Positions 1 to 6,123 of a DNA stretch of 6,499 nucleotides are shown here, piece by piece. The DNA comes from an uncultured Slackia sp. (GTDB taxonomy: Bacteria; Actinomycetota; Coriobacteriia; Coriobacteriales; Eggerthellaceae): NCBI GenBank assembly GCA_900553775.1, contig USEZ01000109.1, positions 1-6,499 on the forward strand, given 5' to 3'. The first letter of the stretch is position 1. Each line of letters opens with the position of its first letter. Made by a program: the position numbers and the translations under genes. Under the pieces are notes generated by a model. It searched no databases. It saw only the letters and a list, made by a program, of their open reading frames with translations, and was not told where the DNA came from.

Positions 1-1919
1 GCGTGTTCGTTCCCGCCGACGCCTACGCGCGTTTCTTGCGCGACCGTCTGGGCGCGCGCAACGTCTTGTTCGTGTCGGGAACCGATTGCTTCGGTTCTCC
101 CATTCAGGAGGGCTACCGCAAGGCGTGCGAGAACGAGGGCTTCGAGGGCTCTATCGAAGATTACGTGCGCCGCAATCACGACGCGCAGAAGGCGACGCTC
201 GACGCGTACGGCATCTCGCTTTCCATCTATGAAGGAAGCGGCCTGGGCCGCGCGGGCGAGGTCCATCGCATGGTGACCGACGCCGTGCTGCGCCGCCTGC
301 ACGAGAACGGCCATCTGAACACGATGGAGACGCTGCAATTCTACGACGCGAAAGAGGGCGTGTTCCTGAACGGCCGCCAGGTGTTGGGGCGCTGCCCGGT
401 GCAGGGTTGCAAGTCGGAGAAGGCGTATGCCGACGAATGCGATCTGGGCCACCAGTTCAACCCCGAAGACCTGATCAATCCCATCTCCACGCTTTCGGGC
501 GAAGTGCCCGAGATGCGTCCCGTGCGCAACTGGTATTTCGACCTGCCGAATTTCCATGCGCAGCTCCAAGAGCTCGCCGACGGGCTAGCGGCCGACGAAG
601 AGGTGCGTCCCGTGGTGGTCAAGGGCGCCAAGGAATTCCTCGTGCCGCCCGTGATGTATATCAAAAACGACCTGGAAGACGATTATCGCGCCATCGCCGA
701 CAAGCTTCCCGCGCACGTGTTTCATGAGGCCGAAAAGGGCAAGCAGTCGTTCGAAATCGAATTCGCATGCATCGAAGACCGCGACAAGGCGCGCGACGTG
801 CTCTTCGAGGCGGGGGTGCGTTTCCGCACGGGCAAGGCGCTCGTTCCCTTCCGCATTTCGGGCAATGTCGAATGGGGCGTGCCGGTGCCCGAGTTGGACG
901 GCGTCGAGGGCTTGACCGTATGGTGCTGGCCGGAAAGCCTGTGGGCGCCGATCAGCTTCTCGGCCGCGGCGCTCGAATCGCGCGGCGAGGCGCTTGACGC
1001 GGTGCGCGATTGGTGGTGTTCGCCCGACGCGCGCGTCTATCAGTTCATCGGCCAGGACAATCTGTATTTCTACGGCGTGGCGCAGCCTGCGCTGTGGGTG
1101 GGCCTCGAAGAAGGGAACGCCATGCAGGCGGTTCCCGCCGCGGGCCAGCTGCAGCAGACGCGCCTGATCGCGAACCATCACATCCTGTTCGGCAAGACCA
1201 AGGCGTCCTCTTCGGGCGCGGTGAAGCCTCCTTCGGCCGACGATCTGCTCGAGCACTACACGCCCGAGCAGCTGCGCGCCCATTGGCTGGGTCTCGGCCT
1301 CGATCAGAAATCGGTGGGCTTCAAGCCGAAGCCTTTCGATCCCGATGAGTCCAAGCGCGAAGACCCGCGCGTGGCCGATTCCGCGCTTAAGGAAGGCGCG
1401 CTGCTCACCAACGTGTTCAACCGCTTGGCACGCAGCTGCTTTTACGAGGCGCAGAAAAGCTTCGAGGGCCTCATGCCGCTCGGCTCCGTGAGTGCCGAGG
1501 TCGTCGAGCGCGCCCATGCGGCCATGGCGGAATACGAGCGCATCATGCATCGCAGCGAGCTGCATTCGATCATGACGCTGCTCGACGAGTTCGTCCGCTG
1601 GGCGCAGAAGCGCTGGGCCGACGGCATCAAGGCGGCCGAAGCCGCCGATGACGAGGTCGCCCGCCGCCAGGTGCTTCTCGACAGCTTCTATCTCTTGCGC
1701 GTATGCACGCTGCTGATGCATCCGGTGGCCCCCGCCGGCTGCGAGAAGATCGCCGAGCATCTGAACATCCCCGCCGAGCGCGTATTCTCGTGGAACGAGG
1801 ATTTCGAGAGCATGGACGAGCTGTGTTCTGCCGAAGAGCGCGCCTGCGGCCGCCATGCCGTGGTGGAGCTGCCGCCGCGCACCGACTTTTTCGGGAAGCA
1901 TCCGAGCCAGTTCAAATAG
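1..1919 (+). CDS. metG: Methionyl-tRNA synthetase family protein (class I aaRS), divergent, 5' partial
   Basis: By family it charges tRNA in the cytosol by the class I two-step reaction (amino acid + ATP, then transfer to tRNA). The 638 codons visible (first full codon at 3) lack the true start and the HIGH motif, which must lie left of the window. Seen, in fragment numbering: GTDCFG at 26-31; a zinc knuckle C131, C136, C146, H150; FDLPNF at 179-184; RISGNVEWGVPVP at 284-296; FIGQDNLYFYG at 348-358; a KMSKS-like KASSS at 400-404; a helical anticodon-binding domain from about 465 to 600. The stretch 100-190 aligns closely by eye with E. coli MetRS, so the family is firm. Oddities: an extra segment of about 85 residues (about 196-282), no C-terminal EMAP/Trbp tRNA-binding domain, and substituted pocket residues. 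It could be the main MetRS of its lineage or a second, specialised paralogue. TAG stop, then a terminator 52 bp on. Confidence 0.9.
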   Translation, partial: VFVPADAYARFLRDRLGARNVLFVSGTDCFGSPIQEGYRKACENEGFEGSIEDYVRRNHDAQKATLDAYGISLSIYEGSGLGRAGEVHRMVTDAVLRRLHENGHLNTMETLQFYDAKEGVFLNGRQVLGRCPVQGCKSEKAYADECDLGHQFNPEDLINPISTLSGEVPEMRPVRNWYFDLPNFHAQLQELADGLAADEEVRPVVVKGAKEFLVPPVMYIKNDLEDDYRAIADKLPAHVFHEAEKGKQSFEIEFACIEDRDKARDVLFEAGVRFRTGKALVPFRISGNVEWGVPVPELDGVEGLTVWCWPESLWAPISFSAAALESRGEALDAVRDWWCSPDARVYQFIGQDNLYFYGVAQPALWVGLEEGNAMQAVPAAGQLQQTRLIANHHILFGKTKASSSGAVKPPSADDLLEHYTPEQLRAHWLGLGLDQKSVGFKPKPFDPDESKREDPRVADSALKEGALLTNVFNRLARSCFYEAQKSFEGLMPLGSVSAEVVERAHAAMAEYERIMHRSELHSIMTLLDEFVRWAQKRWADGIKAAEAADDEVARRQVLLDSFYLLRVCTLLMHPVAPAGCEKIAEHLNIPAERVFSWNEDFESMDELCSAEERACGRHAVVELPPRTDFFGKHPSQFK

Positions 1920-1970
1920 AGCATGCCTGCAAGGTCGTCTGTTGCGCATCGGTTTTCCCGACATTCGCTT

Positions 1971-2002
1971 CGCCCCGTGCGTTCACCCGCACGGGGCGTT
2001 TT
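1971..2002 (+). terminator. Intrinsic terminator of the MetRS-like gene
   Basis: A perfect 11-bp GC-rich stem (CGCCCCGTGCG at 1971-1981 pairing with CGCACGGGGCG at 1988-1998) closes a 6-nt loop and is followed at once by TTTT (1999-2002). It lies 52 bp after the synthetase stop codon and in the right orientation, so transcription of that gene very likely ends here and the downstream protease needs its own promoter. Confidence 0.88.
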
Positions 2003-2139
2003 CATGTATGCGGGTGTCGCGCGATTCGGCGCAGGATGCCGCATCGGCGTTTCGCATATCGCGTCCGTCGGTTGTTCCCGATTCCCGCGGGGAGCATCCC
2101 GCTTCGGGCTCAGAATCGCGCGTTCTCGGGCATGACCGT

Positions 2140-2184
2140 GTGTCCGCATCGTGCGTGTCCGCATCGTGCGTTCGCGCGTCGTAC
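2140..2184. repeat. 15-bp tandem direct repeat, two perfect copies plus a degenerate third
   Basis: GTGTCCGCATCGTGC occurs at 2140-2154 and again, directly abutting and identical, at 2155-2169. The next 15 bases (2170-2184) match at about 10 of 15 positions and may be a decayed third unit. It lies in the noncoding spacer, about 300 bp before the protease start. It could be slippage-generated repeat DNA or a pair of protein-binding sites; nothing in the sequence decides between them. Confidence 0.7.
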
Positions 2185-2470
2185 GTCGTGCGCGCTACGA
2201 ACGGGCGGGGCATGCGTTTTGTTTGCGCGTTTCGTAACGGCGCGGCATCCGTGGGCGCCGTATCCGCGCGCAAGCCGGTATAAACGCAGGCGAAAGAAAC
2301 GACGCCGGGCGACGATGCGAACGTCCGGCTTATGCGATGCATTTCCCGCCCGCCGCCGCATTGCTCGGCACGCTCGGCGCATTCGTCATCGGGCGCGGGG
2401 CGGCGCGTGCGGGGCATCGGCGCGGTCGGCACGCGCGGATGCGGGGCCGGCGTCGCAGGCGAAGAGGCGA

Positions 2471-2475
2471 AAAGG
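2471..2475 (+). promoter_or_regulatory. Ribosome binding site for the site-2 protease
   Basis: AAAGG, within GGCGAAAAGGTG, ends 7 nt before the ATG at 2483. This spacing, and the fact that the predicted protein begins directly with the first membrane helix and then HEGGH as RseP proteins do, fixes the start against the much longer open frame upstream. Confidence 0.7.
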
Positions 2476-2482
2476 TGCTTGT

Positions 2483-3556
2483 ATGGATATCGTGATGATG
2501 GTGGTCTATCTGGCCATCGTGCTGTCGATTCTCGTGTTCGTGCATGAGGGCGGTCATTATCTGGCTGCGCGTGCATTCGGCGTGCGCGTGACCGAGTTCA
2601 TGATCGGCCTGCCGGGGCCCAATATCGGCTTCACCTGGCGTGGCACCCGCTACGGCGTGACCGCCATCCCTCTGGGCGGCTATGCCAAGGTGTGCGGCAT
2701 GGAGCCCGGTCCTGAAAACCCGCACATAGAGCGCGCTTTGGCGTTCGCCTACGAACGCGGCACGGTATATGCCGACGATGTGGCCGCCGAATTGGGCATC
2801 ACCGTCGACGAGGCGTGCGACGTGCTCTATGTGCTTGAAGACTGGGGCTGCATGGTCGGGCCGAAAAAGACCGACGAGCACAATATCTTCCGCACGCGGG
2901 CGTATAAAAACGCCAAGCGCGGCATCGACCTTGCCGAAGGAACGCCGCGCGCGTTTTCCGATGCGCACGAGCTCTATCGCACCGAGCGCGCTCAAACGTA
3001 TCGCTCCCTGCCGTTTTGGAAGCGCTCGGTCATTCTGCTGGCGGGCATCTTCATGAATCTCGCCATCGCCATCGTGCTGCTGGTCGTGGCGTTTTCGGTC
3101 ATCGGCGTCGACATCGTGGATGCGTCGGGCGCGGTGCAGCAGCATATCGTTCTTACGCCGGTCGAATCGATTCAGGCTGGGCTCAACTACATCGTCATGG
3201 TGGCCCAGGCCGTGGCGGGCTTGTTCAACCCGCAGACGGCCGCCGAAACCGTGTCGGGGTCGACTTCCATCATGGGCATGGCGGTGATGTCGAAGGCGTA
3301 CGCCGATGCGGGAATCGCCATGTTCCTGCAGTTCATGGCTATGATTTCGGTGTCGCTCGGCATCATGAACCTGCTGCCTATTCCTCCGCTTGACGGCGGA
3401 CGTTTCGTCATCGAGATTTTCCAGAAGATTTCGCGCAAGGTTGTGGGATACAAGGCCATGAACTATATGAGCATCGCCGGCATGGCGCTGTTCGTGGGAT
3501 TTTTCGTCATCATGCTGAATCAGGATATCCAGCGGTTCGTGTTCGGAAACTGGTAG
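2483..3556 (+). CDS. rseP: RseP-like site-2 (M50) intramembrane metalloprotease lacking PDZ, with winged-helix-like insert
   Basis: Zinc intramembrane protease of the site-2 family. RseP relatives cut membrane-embedded anti-sigma factors or signal-peptide remnants. The product is 357 aa against about 450 in E. coli RseP. Seen: a first membrane helix (about 3-20) running into HEGGH (H21, E22, H25); PLGGY at 63-67; a hydrophobic segment at about 182-208 preceded by PFWKR; LLPIPPLDGG at 297-306, with D304 as the expected third zinc ligand; a final helix at about 328-345. A segment at about 83-125 (helix, then DDVAAELGITVDEACDVL, then DWGCM) reads like a winged-helix fold and sits where the loop after helix 1 is normally short. 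The PDZ domain expected after the second hydrophobic segment is reduced to about 20 residues. Family is certain; substrate is unknown. No dxr or ispG neighbour is seen, and the gene appears to be monocistronic. Confidence 0.92.
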   Translation: MDIVMMVVYLAIVLSILVFVHEGGHYLAARAFGVRVTEFMIGLPGPNIGFTWRGTRYGVTAIPLGGYAKVCGMEPGPENPHIERALAFAYERGTVYADDVAAELGITVDEACDVLYVLEDWGCMVGPKKTDEHNIFRTRAYKNAKRGIDLAEGTPRAFSDAHELYRTERAQTYRSLPFWKRSVILLAGIFMNLAIAIVLLVVAFSVIGVDIVDASGAVQQHIVLTPVESIQAGLNYIVMVAQAVAGLFNPQTAAETVSGSTSIMGMAVMSKAYADAGIAMFLQFMAMISVSLGIMNLLPIPPLDGGRFVIEIFQKISRKVVGYKAMNYMSIAGMALFVGFFVIMLNQDIQRFVFGNW

Positions 3557-3611
3557 ACGGCTTGCCGGCGGGGTTCCTCCCGTTGCGAGCGCGGATGGAA
3601 TAAAGGGTCGG

Positions 3612-3665
3612 TGATAAGAAAAGCGGCCGCAGTCCGGGCATCGCGATGATACGAGCTTCGGCCGC
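3612..3665 (-). terminator. Possible terminator of the GNAT gene (minus strand)
   Basis: Read on the minus strand, GCGGCCG (complement of 3659-3665) can pair with CGGCCGC (complement of 3623-3629) and is followed by TTTTCTT (complement of 3616-3622). The stem is only 7 bp and the loop is 29 nt with its own small ATCGCGAT palindrome, so it is a modest candidate. It lies about 65 nt after the acetyltransferase stop, between two convergent genes. No T-tract hairpin was found for the protease gene on the plus strand. Confidence 0.3.
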
Positions 3666-3730
3666 ATGCGTTTCGGACCGGCGTTCGTCGCCGGATGCGC
3701 CGATGCACGCGGGGCTTTCGTTGCGGTTCG

Positions 3731-4267
3731 TTAGGCGTTCATCTGTTCAAGCGGGCATTCGTAGAGAACGGAATCGAACGAGCCGTCGGGGTAGTGCAGC
3801 ACGGTTTCCCTGATGCGCACGAACCCTTCCGACTCGTAGAGCTTCTGGGCCGGCGTATTGTCGGGCAACACGTCGAGGCGCACGCAGCGATGCCCGCGTT
3901 CGCGCGCGATATCGAGCGCGCCGCGCAGGAGCGAGCGGCCAAGCCCGTTGCCCTGCAGACGGGGGAGGGTGCACAGCACGTGGATGACCGATGCCTCGGA
4001 TTCGGGCGCGTCCACCTTCCACGGCGTGCCCTCGTATCCGTCGGCGCCTTCGTGGTTCAGCACCAGCGCCCCCGCCAGTGCGCCGTCGTGCTCGCATACG
4101 ATGAGCTGGCCCTGTTCGAGCGAGCGTTTGAGGAATTCGTCGTTCGGGTGGTCTTCGCGATTCCAATGCGGGTCGAAAGCGGAATGGGCCATATCGGTCA
4201 CCATCTCGTCGTACAGTGCGGCGATACGGTCGAATTCGTGCGGTTGTGCGATGCGGACGTTCGTCAT
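3731..4267 (-). CDS. GNAT family N-acetyltransferase
   Basis: A 178-aa single-domain GNAT protein; the family moves an acetyl group from acetyl-CoA to an amine on a small molecule or protein, in the cytosol. Seen: an N-terminal strand-helix (VRIAQPHEFDRIAALYDEM); a central strand with LAGALVL at 64-70; the acetyl-CoA pyrophosphate loop Q105-x-x-G108-x-G110 (LQGNGLGRSLL); then LDVLPDNTPAQKLYESEGF at 131-149, whose N137 and Y144 occupy the usual motif B positions. The family is clear but the substrate cannot be read from sequence. The ATG at 4267 has GGAG (complement of 4274-4277) 6 nt upstream. It is convergent with the protease gene and divergent from the transporter gene, so it is probably transcribed alone. 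Confidence 0.9.
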   Translation of the reverse strand: MTNVRIAQPHEFDRIAALYDEMVTDMAHSAFDPHWNREDHPNDEFLKRSLEQGQLIVCEHDGALAGALVLNHEGADGYEGTPWKVDAPESEASVIHVLCTLPRLQGNGLGRSLLRGALDIARERGHRCVRLDVLPDNTPAQKLYESEGFVRIRETVLHYPDGSFDSVLYECPLEQMNA

Positions 4268-4617
4268 TGAAGGCTCCGTTTCCTCGGATATGTCGACGTT
4301 TCCATGGTAGCGTTTTCACCTTCGACGCGCAGGCGTGGCTTCGACGCGCCTGCATGCGAGCCGCCGTCTGCGCATGGTTGCGGCTTCGTCCGTCTGTCGT
4401 TCGGGCCGATCGTCGCCCCGTGCCGGCGCGATGCGTTTCGTCTTGCGCCCGGGAGTCGTGATTACGGGCGTATTTGCACCGTCTGGATAATTTCCGCGAA
4501 GCGCCCGAGCGGGAATGACTATAGTGATCACGTGCTCGCGGAAAACGGTTCATACTGCATTCCCTACAACTTTTTGTTGTTGTCGGCGATGCGATATGCA
4601 ACATGAGGTAGGCGAGC
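4268..4617. promoter_or_regulatory. Divergent control region between GNAT and FNT transporter genes
   Basis: This 350-bp gap must contain both 5' regions. It holds a direct repeat TTCGACGCGC (4321-4330, 4340-4349), a 7-bp stem GCAGGCG/CGCCTGC (4329-4335/4347-4353), the inverted repeat at 4491-4544, and a short hairpin ACAAC-TTTTT-GTTGT at 4566-4580 just before the transporter. AT content rises sharply after about 4470, as expected for promoter DNA on the transporter side. GATAAT (4486-4491) and TATAGT (4520-4525) are possible -10 boxes, but neither has a good -35 at standard spacing. Confidence 0.5.
4491..4544. repeat. Inverted repeat with 9-bp arms in the transporter upstream region
   Basis: TTTCCGCGA (4491-4499) is matched exactly by TCGCGGAAA (4536-4544). 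After one bulged A (4500) the pairing can continue as GCGC/GUGC (4501-4504/4532-4535) in RNA. The interior contains two overlapping perfect 8-bp palindromes, ACTATAGT (4518-4525) and GTGATCAC (4524-4531). It starts 127 bp before the transporter ATG. It may be an operator pair around the promoter or a leader hairpin; there is no T-tract on either side, so it is not an ordinary terminator. Confidence 0.5.
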
Positions 4618-5508
4618 ATGATGTGTTCGATTTCCTGCGTCATGGAAAGGTTGGCTTTGGGCATGGCATGTCTCGACGATTCTGAAGTAAAGGCCCTTCG
4701 GCCCGACGCGCTTGCGCCGGCCGAGATAGAAGCGAAGGCCGAGGCCGTCGCCATCGGCAAGGCGCAGACGCCGGTTGCCAAGACATTCGTGCTGGCCATG
4801 CTTGCGGGCGCGTTCATCTCGTTCGGCGCCCTGTATTTCTGCGTGTTTCTCGGCGATGCGACGCTGCCGTTCGCCGTTCAACGCGTCGTGGGGGGTCTGT
4901 GCTTCTGTCTGGGGCTTGTTTTGGTCCTGTGCTGCGGAGCCGAGTTGTTCACGGGCAATATGCTCATGGTGACGGCCCTTGCAAGCAGGAGGATATCGCT
5001 TGCGGCCATGCTGAAGAACTGGGCGATCGTGTGGGTCGGCAATCTGTGCGGCGCCCTTATGGCCGTATTCCTGGTGTACGCGGCCCATATCGCCGACATG
5101 AACGGCGGCGGCGTCGGCGGCGCGATGATATCGGTGGCGGTGTCGAAGGTGACGCCCGACTGGGCAACGCTGTTTTTCAAGGGCGTCTTGTGCAACATCT
5201 TCGTGTGCCTGGCCGTATGGATCGGCTTTTCGGCGCGCACGGTGGTCGACAAGGTGGTCGGCATCCTGCTTCCCATCTCGGCGTTCGTCGCGTGCGGGTT
5301 CGAGCACTGCGTGGCCAACATGTTCTTTTTGCCCATGGGGCTTCTTGCCAAAACCGCGGGATACGCGTCGTCCGTCGATGCGAGCGCGCTTGATGCGGGC
5401 GGAATCTTCATGAACATATCCGCCGCCACGCTCGGCAATATCGTGGGCGGCGCGATTTTCGTCGGGCTTGCGTATTGGTTCGTTTACGCGAAAAAAGAGC
5501 GCTCCTAA
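4618..5508 (+). CDS. Formate/nitrite transporter (FNT) family channel
   Basis: A 296-aa inner-membrane protein of the FocA/NirC/HSC family, which forms pentameric channels for small monovalent anions such as formate, nitrite or hydrosulfide. Six hydrophobic helices are visible. Signatures seen: CCGAELFTGN (105-114), with T112 matching the FocA omega-loop threonine; K177 in AVSKVTPDW; N193 in GVLCNIFVCLAVW; and GFEHCVANMFFLPMG (227-241), with H230 matching the FocA pore histidine (H209). The conserved Thr/Lys/Asn/His set favours a FocA-like gated formate channel, but subtype cannot be assigned, so no symbol is given. A GAGG at 4605-4608 supports the ATG at 4618. In-frame ATGs at 4621, 4642 and 4663 are alternatives; the first 15 residues are not family-like, so M16 is conceivable but has a poor ribosome site. 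No formate-lyase or nitrite-reductase gene is adjacent. Confidence 0.93.
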   Translation: MMCSISCVMERLALGMACLDDSEVKALRPDALAPAEIEAKAEAVAIGKAQTPVAKTFVLAMLAGAFISFGALYFCVFLGDATLPFAVQRVVGGLCFCLGLVLVLCCGAELFTGNMLMVTALASRRISLAAMLKNWAIVWVGNLCGALMAVFLVYAAHIADMNGGGVGGAMISVAVSKVTPDWATLFFKGVLCNIFVCLAVWIGFSARTVVDKVVGILLPISAFVACGFEHCVANMFFLPMGLLAKTAGYASSVDASALDAGGIFMNISAATLGNIVGGAIFVGLAYWFVYAKKERS

Positions 5509-5545
5509 GGCCTGCGGCCGATTCGGGCGATGGCCTGCATTCACG

Positions 5546-5584
5546 TCGAGCGCCCGGTCCGCATGTGCGAGGCCGGACGCTCGA
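5546..5584. terminator. Hairpin between convergent FNT and flavoprotein genes, likely bidirectional terminator
   Basis: TCGAGCG (5546-5552) pairs exactly with CGCTCGA (5578-5584). After one mismatch the stem continues with CCGGTC (5554-5559) against GGCCGG (5571-5576), including one G-U pair. It lies about 40 bp after the transporter stop and just before the stop of the convergent gene. It has no T-tract on either strand, so it would be a non-canonical terminator; position is the main argument. Confidence 0.5.
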
Positions 5585-5590
5585 TTCGTC

Positions 5591-6001
5591 TCAGAGTGCG
5601 ACGGGCTTCCATTCGTCGTGGTCGCAGATCCACGCCTGCGGCTCTTCCACGCTGAAGAACACGAGCGTTTCGTCATGCGGGCCGTCGTAGTGCTCGCCAA
5701 GGCTTTCGAGGTGTTCATAGCCCGCGCGGCGCACGTTTTCGCCCACGCCGTCGACCAGTCCCGCCTTGCCGCGCAGGATGAGCCATCCGTGGCCGGGCCA
5801 CCACGATGTCGCCTCGAAACGCCGGTTGGCGAGCAACTCCTGCCAGACGTCTTTGGTGGTTGCCGTGCAGAACCAGATCTTGCCGTCTTCTTCGGCGGCG
5901 AAGCTGAACGGGCGCACGTGGGGCTGCCCGTCCACGCTGGTGGCCAGATACCACGCGGGCACGGCGTTGAGGTAGCTGAGAATCGTTTCGGTTCCTGTCA
6001 T
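5591..6001 (-). CDS. Pyridoxamine 5'-phosphate oxidase (PPOx)-fold flavin-binding protein
   Basis: A small (136 aa) single-domain split-barrel protein of the PPOx / NimA-like / general-stress FMN-binding superfamily. Seen: an N-terminal helix TETILSYLNAVPAWYLAT, the typical strand pair DGQPHVRPFSF, then GKIWFCTATTKDVWQELLANRRFEAT, where family members contact flavin phosphate, followed by WLILRGKAGLVDG. The length fits the small one-barrel class, which usually dimerises around FMN or F420. Substrate is unknown: it is too small and too divergent to call a true PdxH. The start is chosen at 6001 because GGAG lies 6 nt upstream of that ATG; the ATG 12 nt further out (6013) has no well-placed site. 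It appears to be monocistronic. Confidence 0.85.
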   Translation of the reverse strand: MTGTETILSYLNAVPAWYLATSVDGQPHVRPFSFAAEEDGKIWFCTATTKDVWQELLANRRFEATSWWPGHGWLILRGKAGLVDGVGENVRRAGYEHLESLGEHYDGPHDETLVFFSVEEPQAWICDHDEWKPVAL

Positions 6002-6007
6002 GGTCGT

Positions 6008-6011
6008 CTCC
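6008..6011 (-). promoter_or_regulatory. Ribosome binding site deciding the PPOx-fold gene start
   Basis: On the minus strand GGAG (complement of 6008-6011) precedes the ATG at 6001 by 6 nt (ACGACC). The upstream in-frame ATG at 6013 overlaps this site and has only GAAGA directly against it, so translation most likely begins at 6001. Confidence 0.6.
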
Positions 6012-6079
6012 ATTCTTCGCTGTCGGACGCCGCATTTCCCGGCGTTTCGTCTCTTTCATGGCGCGTCCGATCGCACCCG

Positions 6080-6123
6080 CCCGGCCTGGTATCGCGTCGT
6101 TTCATGCACGATGCCAGGCCGGG
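6080..6123. repeat. Long hairpin-forming inverted repeat
   Basis: CCCGGCCTGG (6080-6089) is the exact reverse complement of CCAGGCCGGG (6114-6123). The pairing extends inward through one T/G wobble and ATCG/CGAT (6091-6094/6109-6112), giving a stem of about 15 bp around a 14-nt centre. No T-tract follows on either strand. It lies 79-122 nt upstream of the PPOx-fold gene and more than 160 nt past the ecfT stop. It could be a non-canonical ecfT terminator, a leader structure or a protein-binding dyad. Confidence 0.65.

Larger units (their letters stand above)
2003..2482. other. Long GC-rich spacer without a convincing gene
   Basis: No reading frame here looks like a protein. Frames open in both directions, but their translations are low-complexity Arg/Ala/His/Cys-rich strings, as expected from very GC-rich noncoding DNA. 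The rseP frame is also open upstream to 1703, which has no meaning because it would cross the synthetase gene and its terminator. The spacer should hold the promoter and leader of the protease gene, but no clear -35/-10 pair is visible. A tandem repeat lies at 2140-2169. No tRNA or riboswitch core was recognised. Confidence 0.6.

Noticed and set aside
585..1964. Minus-strand open frame of 459 codons opposite the synthetase gene
   Set aside because: It is antisense to a clearly conserved protein. Its translation is Arg/His/Ala/Gly-rich with no recognisable domain, which is the usual mirror of a GC-rich gene, and it runs over the terminator region.
2279..2284. TATAAA as a -10 box for the protease gene
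   Set aside because: The hexamer is good but nothing resembling a -35 lies 16-18 bp upstream, and it is about 200 bp from the start codon; too weak to call a promoter.
1703..2482. Upstream extension of the protease reading frame by 260 codons
   Set aside because: It would overlap the synthetase gene and cross its terminator. The translation is low-complexity Arg/Ala/Cys, and the ATG at 2483 has a good ribosome site directly before the first membrane helix.
2330..3667. Minus-strand open frame of 445 codons opposite the site-2 protease
   Set aside because: The translation is rich in His, Arg and Asp in antisense pattern with no family resemblance; the plus-strand protease with HExxH and LDG motifs explains this DNA.
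3678..3694. 6-bp hairpin CCGGCG-TTCGT-CGCCGG between the convergent protease and GNAT genes
   Set aside because: No T-tract follows on either strand and the stem is short; such stems are common in DNA this GC-rich, so no terminator is claimed.
3557..3730. Search for a small gene or RNA between the protease and GNAT genes
   Set aside because: The gap is only 174 bp, contains no plausible coding frame or tRNA features, and is adequately explained as a convergent intergenic region.
6002..6013. Start of the PPOx-fold gene at the outer ATG (6013), adding Met-Glu-Thr-Thr
   Set aside because: The outer ATG lacks a spaced ribosome site, whereas GGAG lies 6 nt before the inner ATG at 6001.
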